Assembly (NCBI GenBank): GCA_020634315.1
Contig: JACKBV010000009.1
Location: 62,001 to 126,000, forward strand
Length of the DNA stretch: 64,000 nucleotides
Origin: Ardenticatenaceae bacterium
Lineage (GTDB): Bacteria; Chloroflexota; Anaerolineae; Promineifilales; Promineifilaceae
Reading direction: 5' to 3'
Under the pieces are notes generated by a model, which was not told the DNA's origin, did not search any database, and saw nothing but the letters and a program-made list of their open reading frames with translations. This document shows positions 24,526-33,663 of the stretch, one piece after another; position 1 is the stretch's first letter, and every line of letters starts with the position of its first letter. A program made the position numbers and the translations under genes.

Positions 24526-26142
24526 TTATAGATAGCCGAGGCTGCGCAGGCGTTCTTCGACCTGGGCGGATTCGGTGTCGTTGAAAGTGGTAACGGCCGT
24601 TTCCCGTTCCTCATCGCTGTTATCACTGTACGTGACCGGGGTCGGTTGGACGAAGATGTCATCGAGGACACGGCCGTCCATCTCGCGTGGCACCGGTGCG
24701 CCCAACAAATGCATGATCGTTGGCGCCAGGTCCATGATGTTGTGCGCAGACAAGGTGACACCTTGTTTGATGCCAGGGCCAGAGGCAATAAAGATGCCTT
24801 CACTGCGATGGCAGCCAGAATCGCCGCGAATTTGATGCGTCATCACTTTGCCTTCGGTGGCAAAGAGCGGGCAGGCGATCATGTTGTAATCATCCAGAAC
24901 GAGGTGCAGGTCTGGCCCTTTGTGTGCATAAGGGCCATGATAGGCACTGCTGCCAGGGATGATGCGGGTGAGAATGGAACGGCCGTTTTCATCGTGTAAC
25001 TCTTGCAGCGCATCCATCACCTCATGCAGCCGCTTTTCATAATTTTCCGGCTTGACAATGCCGTGCGGTTCGCGGTCGGCCAGGTTCAAATACACCTGTC
25101 CCACATGTCCCATGCTGTAAGCAATGGTGCGCTTCCAGTCCACATTCTCAAAACTGAGGAATTTACCGACAATATTGTTGCGCGTATTTTTGGAGACACG
25201 CGCCACTAGATTTTGCAGGCCAAGGCGGGCAATCCATTGGTAAGCAGCGGATGGCGTGAGGCCATAGCGAAAGGCAAACGCTTTCAGCTGTGTCCAGGGA
25301 TCACGCTTTAGTTTGAGCAGCCCTTTCTGCATAAAAAAGACATTGAGATTAACCATGTTCAGCAGCGGGCCAAAGCCGTGATCCGACATGACGATCACGC
25401 CTGTGTCGGGTGGCAGTTTTGCCATGAGACGGCCGATATACTCATCTACCAGGGCATAGCCATCACGAATGGCATGTTCGTAAGGGCTGGCCTCGTGGCG
25501 CGGATGCGTGTGATCCATAAAGCGCCATAATGCGTGTTTCATGACATCCATCGCCAGAAAATGCACCATGAAGGCGTCCCAGGGTTCATTTTCGATGAGG
25601 TGCAGCGCCCATTTGCCGCGCGTGTGAATCAGGTCGTACAGGTCGTCGCGGAATTCGGCTTCGTTGCCCGGTTTGTACTGCACGTTGGGCACAATGCGGT
25701 AGGGGCCAAGTTCTGCTTCGTAGCGGGCAATCAATCCGGCAGGATAGCTGGCTTCTGCGCCTTTGGGGGTGAGCAGGCAGCTAATTTGGAATCCGTTGAC
25801 CGGTTGTGGGGGGTAAGTGACCGGGACGTTCATGACGCCCACATGGTAATCCAGGTGTGACAGCCGCTGCCAGATGGTTGGCTGCTGAATGCGTGTGGAG
25901 TTGACGAGCGTGAAATGCTCGCCGTGTGGTTGAATGAAATCGAAAACGCCGTGTTTGCCCGGATTGCAGCCGGTCATGAAGGTCGGCCAGGCCGGGCTGG
26001 TGACAGGGGGAAGCGTGGAGATGAGATCGCTGTGTACGCCGCCTGCCATGAGGCGTGACAGATTGGGTAAATGGCCTTGTTCTGCCCAGGGGCGGATCAG
26101 GTCGAAGGTTGCGCCATCGAAGCCGATGATGAGTAGTTTCAT
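24526..26142 (-). CDS. Alkaline-phosphatase superfamily phosphodiesterase (type I nucleotide pyrophosphatase-like)
   Basis: 538 residues from ATG 26142. It opens with MKLLIIGFDGATFDLI, the metal-binding Asp of the superfamily, followed by PPVTSPAWPTF with the nucleophile Ser/Thr, then VIVMSDHGFGP and later metal-binding His/Asp residues (GDSGCHRSEGIF). No signal peptide is seen. Such proteins hydrolyse phosphodiester or transfer phosphoryl groups on nucleotides, isoprenoid or glycan lipids. It is the downstream paralogue of the 27241-28923 gene; both end in an LRxLGY(L/V) C-terminus. The context is a GT2 glycosyltransferase 46 bases upstream. Confidence 0.88.
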   Translation of the reverse strand: MKLLIIGFDGATFDLIRPWAEQGHLPNLSRLMAGGVHSDLISTLPPVTSPAWPTFMTGCNPGKHGVFDFIQPHGEHFTLVNSTRIQQPTIWQRLSHLDYHVGVMNVPVTYPPQPVNGFQISCLLTPKGAEASYPAGLIARYEAELGPYRIVPNVQYKPGNEAEFRDDLYDLIHTRGKWALHLIENEPWDAFMVHFLAMDVMKHALWRFMDHTHPRHEASPYEHAIRDGYALVDEYIGRLMAKLPPDTGVIVMSDHGFGPLLNMVNLNVFFMQKGLLKLKRDPWTQLKAFAFRYGLTPSAAYQWIARLGLQNLVARVSKNTRNNIVGKFLSFENVDWKRTIAYSMGHVGQVYLNLADREPHGIVKPENYEKRLHEVMDALQELHDENGRSILTRIIPGSSAYHGPYAHKGPDLHLVLDDYNMIACPLFATEGKVMTHQIRGDSGCHRSEGIFIASGPGIKQGVTLSAHNIMDLAPTIMHLLGAPVPREMDGRVLDDIFVQPTPVTYSDNSDEERETAVTTFNDTESAQVEERLRSLGYL

Positions 26143-26188
26143 GAGATTTCTGGTTGCGATTGGCGGCTTTTTGGCTGCCAATTGTCGC

Positions 26189-27166
26189 TTACTGAATGAT
26201 TTCCTTGACGTAGTAGACCGTCTTGTTTTGTGTTTCGTAGTAAGTGCGGACGATGAGTTCGGCGAGCAGCCCCATGACGAGGAATTGCACGCCGAGAATG
26301 ACGAGTAGAATGGAGAGGGAGAGTAACGGCCGTTCCCCAATTGTCGTCGCGTGGAAAGCATCCCAGCCTTCTTGCAAACCCGCCCACACCTTTAACCCGG
26401 CCAGATAAACCATGAGCAGCCCGCCCAATCCGGTGAGCGGAATGCCCAATGCGCCAAAAAAGTGCATCGGCCGGTCGCTGTATTTGCGCAAAAAGACGAT
26501 GGTAAACAGATCGACCAGCACGCGGAAAGTGCGCGAAATGCCATATTTGGCTTGCCCGGCAACGCGCGGGCGATGATTGACAATAACTTCCGCCATGCTA
26601 AACCCGGCAAAATTAACCATTTCCGGGATAAAGCGATGCAGTTCGCCATACAGATGCAGATCACGCACTACTTCGGCGCGAAAGAGGCGCAGCGAACAGC
26701 CGCGATCATGCAGCGGTACTTGCGAAAAATGCGCGATGAGCCGATTGGCAAAGTAGGAAGGGATTTTGCGCATGATGAAGGCGTCTTGCCGATTTTGCCG
26801 CCAGCCATTGACGACATCGTACCCTTCGTTCAGTTTGGTCAGCAGATTGGGGATGTCGGCCGGGTCATTTTGGCGGTCGGCGTCGAGGGTGGCGATGAGA
26901 CGGCCACGCGCATAGTCGAAGCCGGCGGCAAAAGCGGCCGTTTGTCCATGATTGCGGCGAAAGCGGATGGCAACAACGCGGGGATCGGCCGTGTGCAGTT
27001 CTTGCATTACGGCGAAGCTGCCGTCGTTGCTGCCGTCGTCAACGTAAATTACTTCGTAGTCAAGTTCCTGGTCGGCGAGGGCGGCTGTGATTTCGGCGTG
27101 TAACGGCCGTAAATTGTCCACCTCATTGTAGACCGGGATAACCAGGCTCAAATCTTTCTCGTACAT
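26189..27166 (-). CDS. GT2 family glycosyltransferase (polyprenyl-phosphate sugar transferase, GtrB/ArnC-like)
   Basis: 325 residues. A GT-A domain begins LSLVIPVYNE, with DDGSNDGS and the metal-binding DADRQNDP; a GQAKYG(I)SRTFR motif and two C-terminal membrane helices (about 232-255 and 278-305) match GtrB/ArnC/dolichol-phosphate mannosyltransferase-like enzymes that load a sugar onto a polyprenyl phosphate at the membrane. The gene sits between the two phosphodiesterase genes in an apparent operon. A pair of mutually exclusive hairpins lies in the 75-base gap upstream. Confidence 0.92.
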   Translation of the reverse strand: MYEKDLSLVIPVYNEVDNLRPLHAEITAALADQELDYEVIYVDDGSNDGSFAVMQELHTADPRVVAIRFRRNHGQTAAFAAGFDYARGRLIATLDADRQNDPADIPNLLTKLNEGYDVVNGWRQNRQDAFIMRKIPSYFANRLIAHFSQVPLHDRGCSLRLFRAEVVRDLHLYGELHRFIPEMVNFAGFSMAEVIVNHRPRVAGQAKYGISRTFRVLVDLFTIVFLRKYSDRPMHFFGALGIPLTGLGGLLMVYLAGLKVWAGLQEGWDAFHATTIGERPLLSLSILLVILGVQFLVMGLLAELIVRTYYETQNKTVYYVKEIIQ

Positions 27167-27188
27167 AGGGGGGATTCTATCATAAGTA

Positions 27189-27234
27189 GGGGGATAGTGC
27201 GTTTACTGCCACACTATCCCACAAACGCACTATT
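27189..27234 (-). promoter_or_regulatory. Two competing hairpins upstream of the GT2 gene
   Basis: In the gap between the phosphodiesterase stop (27241) and the GT2 start (27166), ATAGTGCGTTT (27194-27204) can pair with AAACGCACTAT (27223-27233), while GGGATAGTG (27191-27199) can pair with CACTATCCC (27212-27220). The two stems share bases and cannot form together. The layout resembles an attenuator or a transcript-processing site; it may also simply be a decayed inverted-repeat element. Confidence 0.5.
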
Positions 27235-27240
27235 TTACTA

Positions 27241-28923
27241 TTAAGCGACATAGCCCAGGTCGCGCAGTTTGTCGAGCACCAGCTCTTCCTCTTCGGCCGA
27301 ATACACATTGTCTTGTCCGTGATGTTCCACATCGCTGGGGACAATGTTGACCGGGTTGGCCGCATTAAACTCATCGGTGAAGGCATGAGTTAGCACCTGT
27401 CCATCCATGTGTGAAGGCACAGACAAACCCAGGTAATGCAAAATGGTGGGCGCGACATCGAGAATGCTGGCTTCGGGTAAAACGAGACCGCTGTTTACGC
27501 CGGGGCCTTTTAGCCCGACGACGCCAACCAGATGATGATGGCCGGTTTGCCCCATGCTTGGCTCGATAATTTTGTTGGAGCCAAAATCGGCATGACCAAA
27601 GGAAACATATTTGGCACGGTCGGTATGCAATACCAGGTCGGGCAGGCGCTCGGCGCTGACGCCGTGAAAAACCTCTTCGCGCTTGTAGACGGTGGGCACA
27701 ACCTGGCTGCCATCTGCCGGATCGCGCAGCTGTGTTGCTTTGGCGGCGATTTCATCGCGGATTTGTTCGTATTGGGCGGGTGTGACTGCGCCAAACGGCC
27801 GTTTCCCTTGCACATTCAAATAAACCTGCCCAAAATTGCCCACCGAAAATGCTTGCGTGCGTGCCCAATCCACATCGTGGAAGGAGAGAAATACACGACG
27901 CAGCATGCCACCACCGCGCCCCCGTTTTACATTTTTGCGCATGCCACCCAGGCGCAGCAGCGTCAGCCATTTCAAGGCATTGATGGGCGTCACACCCAGC
28001 TTAAAAGCGAATCGTTTCAGCAAGCTGAGCGGCGTGCGCTTAAATTTGAGCCAGCCATTGGCGGCCAGCCAGTTGTTGATGTGGAAGAATTTGTGGAACG
28101 GGCCAAAGCCATGATCGGATAAAACAACAATCAAAGCATCTTCAGGAACGAGGGCGACCATTTCGCCAAGCAAGCGGTCTACTGTTTCATAGTAGTCGAG
28201 GATTTCGGGCACAACTTTTTGCGCCATTACCGGATCGTGCAGCGGATGACTTTTGTCGAGCAGATGCCACACTTCGTGCTGTAAATTGTCAGTCGTTTCC
28301 AACACGTACATGAATAAGTCCCACGGCTTGTTTTGCAGCAGGTGTGTCACTGCTTTGGCGCGGTCAATTTCCATTTGCTTGACGGCACGCACGAAGAGTT
28401 CCGGGTGCTGACCACGCCCTTTTTCTGACATGTGCAAGGGGTAGGGGCCACACTTCTCTGTTATTTCTTCCTGCAAATTTTGCGGATAGGTGTAACGACT
28501 TTCCTGACTTGGGGTTAAAAAGCTACAGAGCATGAAGCCGTTGAGCGGCTGCGGCGGATAGGTCATGGGCATACTGACAACGCCAACCTGTCCCCCGGCG
28601 GCACCGACGATTTCCCAAAGGGCCGGAACAGCACGGGTACGGCCGTTACTGACATTAATTTGATAACTGTCTGGCGCAGGGTAGGTGAAATCTACCAGCC
28701 CATGATGGCCGGGGTTGGTGCCCGTGGCAAACGAGACCCAGGCCGAAGCCGAGACAGGGGGAATGGTCGAGCGTAGTCGCCCTTGTGCGCCATTGTTGAG
28801 CAGACGCGCCAGGTTTGGCAGCCGCCCTTCATCCAGCCAGGGCTGGAGCAGATCGAAGGTGATGCCATCGAGACCGAAGACGGCAACTTTGCGTTTAACA
28901 AGTGAATTTGTTGAGTTCATCAT
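27241..28923 (-). CDS. Alkaline-phosphatase superfamily phosphodiesterase, paralogue
   Basis: 560 residues; start ATG 28923 (second ATG 28920). It opens near residue 13 with KVAVFGLDGITFDLL, followed by a PPVSASAWVSFATG nucleophile region, VVLSDHGFGPF, and a later SMGQTGHHHLVGVV metal-binding stretch. It has the same architecture as the 24526-26142 protein, and both end in LRxLGY. The nucleophile environment (SASAW) differs from the paralogue (TSPAW), so substrates may differ. The gene follows the flippase-like gene at 63 bases and is probably co-transcribed with it. Confidence 0.88.
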   Translation of the reverse strand: MMNSTNSLVKRKVAVFGLDGITFDLLQPWLDEGRLPNLARLLNNGAQGRLRSTIPPVSASAWVSFATGTNPGHHGLVDFTYPAPDSYQINVSNGRTRAVPALWEIVGAAGGQVGVVSMPMTYPPQPLNGFMLCSFLTPSQESRYTYPQNLQEEITEKCGPYPLHMSEKGRGQHPELFVRAVKQMEIDRAKAVTHLLQNKPWDLFMYVLETTDNLQHEVWHLLDKSHPLHDPVMAQKVVPEILDYYETVDRLLGEMVALVPEDALIVVLSDHGFGPFHKFFHINNWLAANGWLKFKRTPLSLLKRFAFKLGVTPINALKWLTLLRLGGMRKNVKRGRGGGMLRRVFLSFHDVDWARTQAFSVGNFGQVYLNVQGKRPFGAVTPAQYEQIRDEIAAKATQLRDPADGSQVVPTVYKREEVFHGVSAERLPDLVLHTDRAKYVSFGHADFGSNKIIEPSMGQTGHHHLVGVVGLKGPGVNSGLVLPEASILDVAPTILHYLGLSVPSHMDGQVLTHAFTDEFNAANPVNIVPSDVEHHGQDNVYSAEEEELVLDKLRDLGYVA

Positions 28924-28986
28924 TTTTGGAATGGGGAGACTGGAGAGAGGAGACTGAAAGGGTTTCGTCTCTGGCCTCCATACCTG

Positions 28987-29973
28987 TTATAGATTTTTTG
29001 CATGGGGTGAGCGCAATAATTGCGCCACACTACGCAGGGCGTAAAGCAGCCCACCAAGCATCCCTGCGATGAAACGCAGAGAATAAAAAGCGAGAGACAT
29101 AGCAACGGCACTCTCGCTGCTAACGCCGATAGAGCCAAATAAAAAGAGGTAAAGGCCTTCACGCAATCCCAGACCATTGAAGGAGATGGGCAGCAGGTTG
29201 ACAATGGCGATAATAGGGACGAAGAGACCAAAAGCAGCCAATGGCACGGTGACATTTAATGCGCGGGCGATGCTGTACTGTACCAGGATCAGGCTGAGGG
29301 TGAAGGGAATGCTGATGCTCAAGGATTGCAGCAGCACCGGTACGGGGTAACGGCGTACTGTATCCTCAAGTTGCCCTAGTTTGTCAAATTTGGGCAGCTT
29401 GCTGAGTTTCGGCACACGATTGGTGATAAATTGTGTGGGTTCCAGCCAGCGTATCAGGATGAAGGCGACGGGAATGCCGAAACTGATGATGACAATGGCA
29501 AGCCACAGGGCTAATGGTAATTCGATATTTGTCGTGTGGCTGATACCATTCCAACTGAGCGCGATGAGGGCGATGATGGCGGAACCCATTAGCCCGGTGA
29601 CGCGCTCCATGACGACGGAACTGAGCGCTTCGGTGCCACGGCCGTAACTCTGGCGCAGGCTGACAATTTTGACCACATCACCGCCGAAGCCGGAGGGGAT
29701 GAAGTTGTTGGCGAAGAAGCCGATGAAGTAAAGGTAAATGAGGTGAATGAGAGACGGCCGTTCATTCAAGGCATGCAGCAGCAGATACCAACGATAGCCG
29801 CGAATGATAATATTGACGATGAATAAAAGTAGCGCGGGTAAATACCACCCCCAATCGAGATTAGAGAGGGTGGTGATGACCTCGTCGAGGCCGACAAGCC
29901 TTAATAATAGGGCTAGCAAAGCCAGACTGAGGCCGATTTGGAGAATGCCTTGAACTTTCTTGTTTTTTAGCAT
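28987..29973 (-). CDS. LPG-synthase-TM / UPF0104 family flippase-like membrane protein
   Basis: 328 residues with about eight membrane helices, the expected size for the lysylphosphatidylglycerol synthase transmembrane family (AglD/MprF N-domain-like). Family hallmarks visible include PSGFGGDVVKIVSLR in the second third and LPISFNGLGLREGLY near the C-terminus. Relatives flip or otherwise assist lipid-linked substrates across the membrane. It is first in a minus-strand operon with the two phosphodiesterases and a polyprenyl-phosphate glycosyltransferase, which supports a role in envelope lipid-sugar assembly. A second family member is at 59903-60925. Confidence 0.88.
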   Translation of the reverse strand: MLKNKKVQGILQIGLSLALLALLLRLVGLDEVITTLSNLDWGWYLPALLLFIVNIIIRGYRWYLLLHALNERPSLIHLIYLYFIGFFANNFIPSGFGGDVVKIVSLRQSYGRGTEALSSVVMERVTGLMGSAIIALIALSWNGISHTTNIELPLALWLAIVIISFGIPVAFILIRWLEPTQFITNRVPKLSKLPKFDKLGQLEDTVRRYPVPVLLQSLSISIPFTLSLILVQYSIARALNVTVPLAAFGLFVPIIAIVNLLPISFNGLGLREGLYLFLFGSIGVSSESAVAMSLAFYSLRFIAGMLGGLLYALRSVAQLLRSPHAKNL

Positions 29974-30086
29974 AACTGAGCGATTATAACGTAAAACGGC
30001 AAACGATAAATGTCAAATACCCACGAATACCCTACATCCATCAGGCCTTATTCATCTGGGGAATGTAGGGGAACAACGCAACGAGG

Positions 30087-31052
30087 ATGGTTATGAATGT
30101 TTCTGTGATTGTTACCGTAAAAAATGAAGGGGAGGCGATACGGCCGTTACTGGATTCACTCATTGAACAAACCCGTCAGCCCGACGAGATCATTATTTGT
30201 GATGGGGGATCCGTTGATAGCACTATCGAGGTTTTAACCGAATATCAGGCATGGCTGCCATTAACCGTCATTGTTGCGCCGGGGGCTAACATCAGTGAGG
30301 GCCGTAACCAGGCCATTGCTGCGGCACAGGGACCCATTGTGGCCGGCACAGATGCCGGTGTTGTCCTCTCCCCAACGTGGTTGGAGGATATTATCGCTCC
30401 CATTGAGGCCGGGAAAGCGCCTGTTGTCAGCGGTTGGTTCGAGCCAGACCCTTTCACCGATTTTGAAGTAGTCATGGGCAATACGGTGCTGCCCGGTCGC
30501 CAGGATGTCAACCCGGAACTGTTTTTGCCCTCCAGCCGTTCTGTTGCTTTTTTGAAAAGTGCCTGGGAAGCGGTGGGAGGATACCCGGAATGGCTGGATT
30601 ACAGTGAGGATTTGATTTTTGATCTGGCTTTGCGCGAGAAATATGGGGCGTTTCCGTTTGCGGATACGGCCGTTGCCTATTTCCGTCCCCGTGGCAGTTT
30701 GCGCTCCTTCTTCCGCCAATACTACTTTTATGCACGCGGCGATGGCAAAGCGAACCTATGGCGCAAACGCCACGTGATACGTTATGTCACCTACTTGCTT
30801 GGTTTTCCCTTTCTCCTGCGCCTGATCTGGCAGGGACGGAAGCCTGGCGTGCCCTTGCTGGTGTTGGGCGTTGGTGCTTACTGCCGCCGTCCGGCTGAAC
30901 GTTTGTGGGATGATACCTGGGGGTGGCGACCTCCGGCACGCTTGCGTGCTTTTGCCCTGATCCCCATCATTCGCCTGGTGGGGGATGTCGCCAAAATGGC
31001 TGGTTATCCGGTGGGAGTTTGGTGGCGGATGCGCCATCGCAACACACTATAA
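30087..31052 (+). CDS. GT2 family glycosyltransferase
   Basis: 321 residues. A GT-A fold starts VSVIVTVKNEGEAIRPLL with ICDGGSVDST and an acidic AGTDAGVVL metal site; the later WLDYSEDLIFDLALREK contains the ED motif typical of GT2 catalytic bases. A short hydrophobic stretch near 235-265 (YLLGFPFLLRLIW) and an Arg-rich C-terminus suggest peripheral membrane association. The start MVMNVS is preceded by AACGAGG. It is divergent from the flippase/phosphodiesterase operon and probably contributes to the same surface polysaccharide pathway. Confidence 0.9.
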   Translation: MVMNVSVIVTVKNEGEAIRPLLDSLIEQTRQPDEIIICDGGSVDSTIEVLTEYQAWLPLTVIVAPGANISEGRNQAIAAAQGPIVAGTDAGVVLSPTWLEDIIAPIEAGKAPVVSGWFEPDPFTDFEVVMGNTVLPGRQDVNPELFLPSSRSVAFLKSAWEAVGGYPEWLDYSEDLIFDLALREKYGAFPFADTAVAYFRPRGSLRSFFRQYYFYARGDGKANLWRKRHVIRYVTYLLGFPFLLRLIWQGRKPGVPLLVLGVGAYCRRPAERLWDDTWGWRPPARLRAFALIPIIRLVGDVAKMAGYPVGVWWRMRHRNTL

Positions 31053-31146
31053 ATGAAGCGGCAGCTCGGCTCTATACTTACCAATTGCTTAGATGCCATT
31101 CAGATACGATTAACGATTTACGCTTAAGATTACAAATGAAGTCGCC

Positions 31147-31201
31147 AAAAAGCGCTTGTTTACAGTTTTCCCTCCTGGCTGTAAACGAGCGCTTTTTTTT
31201 G
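31147..31201 (+). terminator. Rho-independent terminator after GT2 gene
   Basis: AAAAGCGCT-x-GTTTACAG pairs with CTGTAAAC-x-AGCGCTTTT across a 13-base loop, then eight T residues. Confidence 0.93.
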
Positions 31202-31260
31202 TGTGTCTAGAAGTAAAAGGAGATTTCATGAATGGCGGCACACCACCACGAATAAAAGCC

Positions 31261-31324
31261 AACCTCCCGGAGGTTCGTCTCATGCGGCAAGCCTGCCATT
31301 GATAACCTCCGGGAGGTTATTTTC
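31261..31324. repeat. Paired CTCC(C/G)GGAG hairpin element, copy C (spacer inverted)
   Basis: Arms AACCTCCCGGAGGTT at 31261-31275 and AACCTCCGGGAGGTT at 31304-31318. The spacer is the reverse complement of that in copies A and B (it reads CGTCTCATGCGGCAAGCC ... CATTGAT), yet the T-rich tail is still on the right. The element lies between two convergent genes. Confidence 0.85.
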
Positions 31325-31347
31325 AAGGGACAGTTCGAGAGATATGT

Positions 31348-32503
31348 TTAGTCGTTGACATAAACTCTAGAAATGCGTGTGTTGATATTTGTCAAAATTT
31401 CGTAAGGAATCGTTCCCGCCCAATTTGCCAAATCTTCGCAGGTAATTTTTGTCCCGTTTTGTGTTTCCCCGATTAAGATGACCTCATCCCCGTTATAAGC
31501 GCTGTCCCACTCAATGTTAACCACAATCTGATCCATGCAAATTCGTCCGACAACCGGGTAACGCTGCCCGTGAATGATCACTTCTGCCTGACCGGACATG
31601 CTGCGGAAATAGCCATCCCCATAACCGACCGGCACAGTAACGGCACGCACCATGTGCTCGCTTTGCCAGGTAGAGCCGTAGCTGACAGGATGCCCTGGTT
31701 GAATGACTTTGAAGTAGACGACCTGCGATTTCCAGGTGAGCGCAGGCTGCACGATCACTGTTCGCATTACTTCATCAGAGGGATACACGCCGTACAGCAA
31801 AATCCCGGCACGCACCATATCAAAATGGCTTTGCGGCAGTTGCAAGATGCCGCCAGAGTTTGCCATGTGGCGTAGGGGCGGGGGCGTGATGCCGTTTCTA
31901 TCGTAAAAGGATAAAACCTGATTGAATCGCTCCAGTTGCAGGTGTGAGTAGCTGAGATCAGCCGCGTCGCTGTTGGCAAAGTGTGAGTAAATGCCTTCGA
32001 TGGCAGTGGGGGGAATGAACGGCCGTTTCCAGCAGCGCCTCCGCACTGTAATAATGCACCCCGATCCGCTCCATACCCGTGTCAATCTTCAAATGCACCT
32101 TCGCCCGCACGCCCATTTCCTGCGCGGTTGCCTCAATTTGTCGTAACTTTTCCACCGAAGACGCAGTGATAGTCAGATCATGCTGCAAAAAAAGGGGGAT
32201 TTGATTGCCCAAAATCCCGCCCAAGACCAAAATTGGCGTCGTAATGCCAGACTCGCGCAGCAAAATGCCCTCTTCCAGCACAGCCACGCCCAAATAAGGT
32301 GCGCCGAGTGTTTCCATGTGACGTGCCACTTCAACCAGGCCGTGCCCGTAAGCATTTGCTTTAAGAACAGCCAACACCTTGGCCGGGGCCACATATTGAG
32401 CAATGGCATGATAATTAGCCGTCAATCGCGCCAGATTGATTTCTGCCAATGTCGGACGCACGATGCCGTTATTGCTAATCGTTGGTTGGTTGAGAAAGGT
32501 CAT
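31348..32503 (-). pseudogene. alr: Alanine racemase, split by a frameshift
   Basis: The two halves of alanine racemase are in different frames. The N-terminal part (start ATG 32503) carries the PLP lysine motif VLKANAYGHG and KIDTGMERIGV. The C-terminal part carries AIEGIYSHFANSDAAD, LRHMANSGGILQLP, VPVGYGDGY with the catalytic Tyr region, and GRICMDQIVVNI. The break falls between EALLETAVHSP and TAIEGIYSHF, at a run of six C on the coding strand (about 32008-32013); removing one C restores a continuous reading frame of about 385 residues. It is next to an AACGGCCGTT copy. This may be a sequencing or assembly error, phase variation or true decay. The enzyme makes D-alanine for peptidoglycan. 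Confidence 0.88.
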
Positions 32504-33488
32504 ATATTAACACGGATGCTTCCTGAAGAATTTGTGTGGCATTTAGTGGTAAATTCTCCACGATATTTTGTTCCAGAAGCAAACTTCTCTCACGAATAAT
32601 CCACTCACCATTTGTTGTTTGATCACTTACTTCAAAGAGTTGAATAGCACCCGTTTCCAGATTGAATTGGTACTTGATTTGCGTACTTTGTATAGATTCG
32701 CCGGCGCTGTTCATTTCAGGTTCATCTTTTACTGTCGTTATGACAACAACATATTGATCTGTATCGTACCATGCTGTTATGTTTGTTTGTTTTTCGGATT
32801 GAACCATTTCCAGGTAGGCGGGAAAATCACTGCCTAAGGGCGGTTTATTGACGCTATCTGCCGGATGTATGGCTTGTTCGGTGACGCCAACCAGTTCTAA
32901 AGAAATAAACTGACCACCGGTTACAGCCCATTGGGTCCGAATAACACTGCCTGCGTCGGTCGTTTGCCCTACTTTTTGCCGGAAATATCCTTGCTCGTCA
33001 ATTTCGTACCATTCCTCACGGGTTACGGTATCGCTGCCGAACAGTTCCGTGACAGGAATACCATAAATTTCACCGGTATTACTGGCATATCTTAGCGGCC
33101 AATAATGCTCATGTTTCTCATACAACCAGCCAGGTTTTCCAAACAGATTGGCCTCATTTTTCTCGACAAGCATTCTGGTTTGTTCCAGGATTTTAGAGAT
33201 GTCTGTTTCGGGATCTGCTTCTGTGGGCAGTGCAGGGTAATCATCTTCTGACTTACTTGCAGATATATTTATACTGGTTTCGAGATTTGCGGTTGTGCTG
33301 AATTCCTGGGTAACAAGTTGCGCTTCACTGACAATATTCGTAGTTGGCTTTGTGTTTGTTAATTCATTGGCGAAGGCATTGGAAGAATTACCAGCTCGCA
33401 CTGGGGCTAATAAAGGGAATAGACTGCCCAAAGCAGCTATAAAAATTAGCCCCCCTCCTATCAAACTGTAACGAAATTTCTTTTGCAT
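32475..33488 (-). CDS. Secreted protein of unknown function
   Basis: 337 residues with a signal peptide (basic MQKKFRYS, hydrophobic GGGLIFIAALGSLFPLL, then cleavage near PVRAGNS). After a Ser/Thr/Asn-rich linker (about 35-90), the folded part has strand-rich segments such as WYEIDEQGYFRQKVG and QTNITAWYDTDQYVVVITT. I do not recognise the family; the repeated beta pattern resembles LolA/LppX-like or anti-sigma-type extracytoplasmic proteins. Its stop overlaps the alr start by 29 bases, so the two are probably co-transcribed. No CGGCCG site occurs in it, unlike most neighbours. Confidence 0.65.
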   Translation of the reverse strand: MQKKFRYSLIGGGLIFIAALGSLFPLLAPVRAGNSSNAFANELTNTKPTTNIVSEAQLVTQEFSTTANLETSINISASKSEDDYPALPTEADPETDISKILEQTRMLVEKNEANLFGKPGWLYEKHEHYWPLRYASNTGEIYGIPVTELFGSDTVTREEWYEIDEQGYFRQKVGQTTDAGSVIRTQWAVTGGQFISLELVGVTEQAIHPADSVNKPPLGSDFPAYLEMVQSEKQTNITAWYDTDQYVVVITTVKDEPEMNSAGESIQSTQIKYQFNLETGAIQLFEVSDQTTNGEWIIRERSLLLEQNIVENLPLNATQILQEASVLIYDLSQPTND

Positions 33489-33594
33489 AACTGAAACTCC
33501 TTTGAGCGGTACCCGTTATACTATTCTCTCCTCTCATCTTGTTGTCAAGAGTACGTATGCTTATCGTAGGCAGATTTTCATGCATTTTCGCTGC

Positions 33595-33623
33595 TTGCAA
33601 TTGCTGTGCGCGATCCGTACAAT
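33595..33623 (+). promoter_or_regulatory. Sigma-70-type promoter of the glycine-cleavage operon
   Basis: TTGCAA at 33595-33600 and TACAAT at 33618-33623 are separated by 17 bases, 30-35 bases before the riboswitch begins. An AACGGCCGTT copy (33655) lies between promoter and aptamer. Confidence 0.6.
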
Positions 33624-33663
33624 AAAGGTTGTCTAAACAAATTTTATAATGGAAAACGGCCGT

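Noticed and set aside
32475..32503. Overlap of the secreted protein and alr as an annotation error
   Set aside because: Both reading frames are convincing; a 29-base overlap between adjacent genes in the same direction is acceptable.
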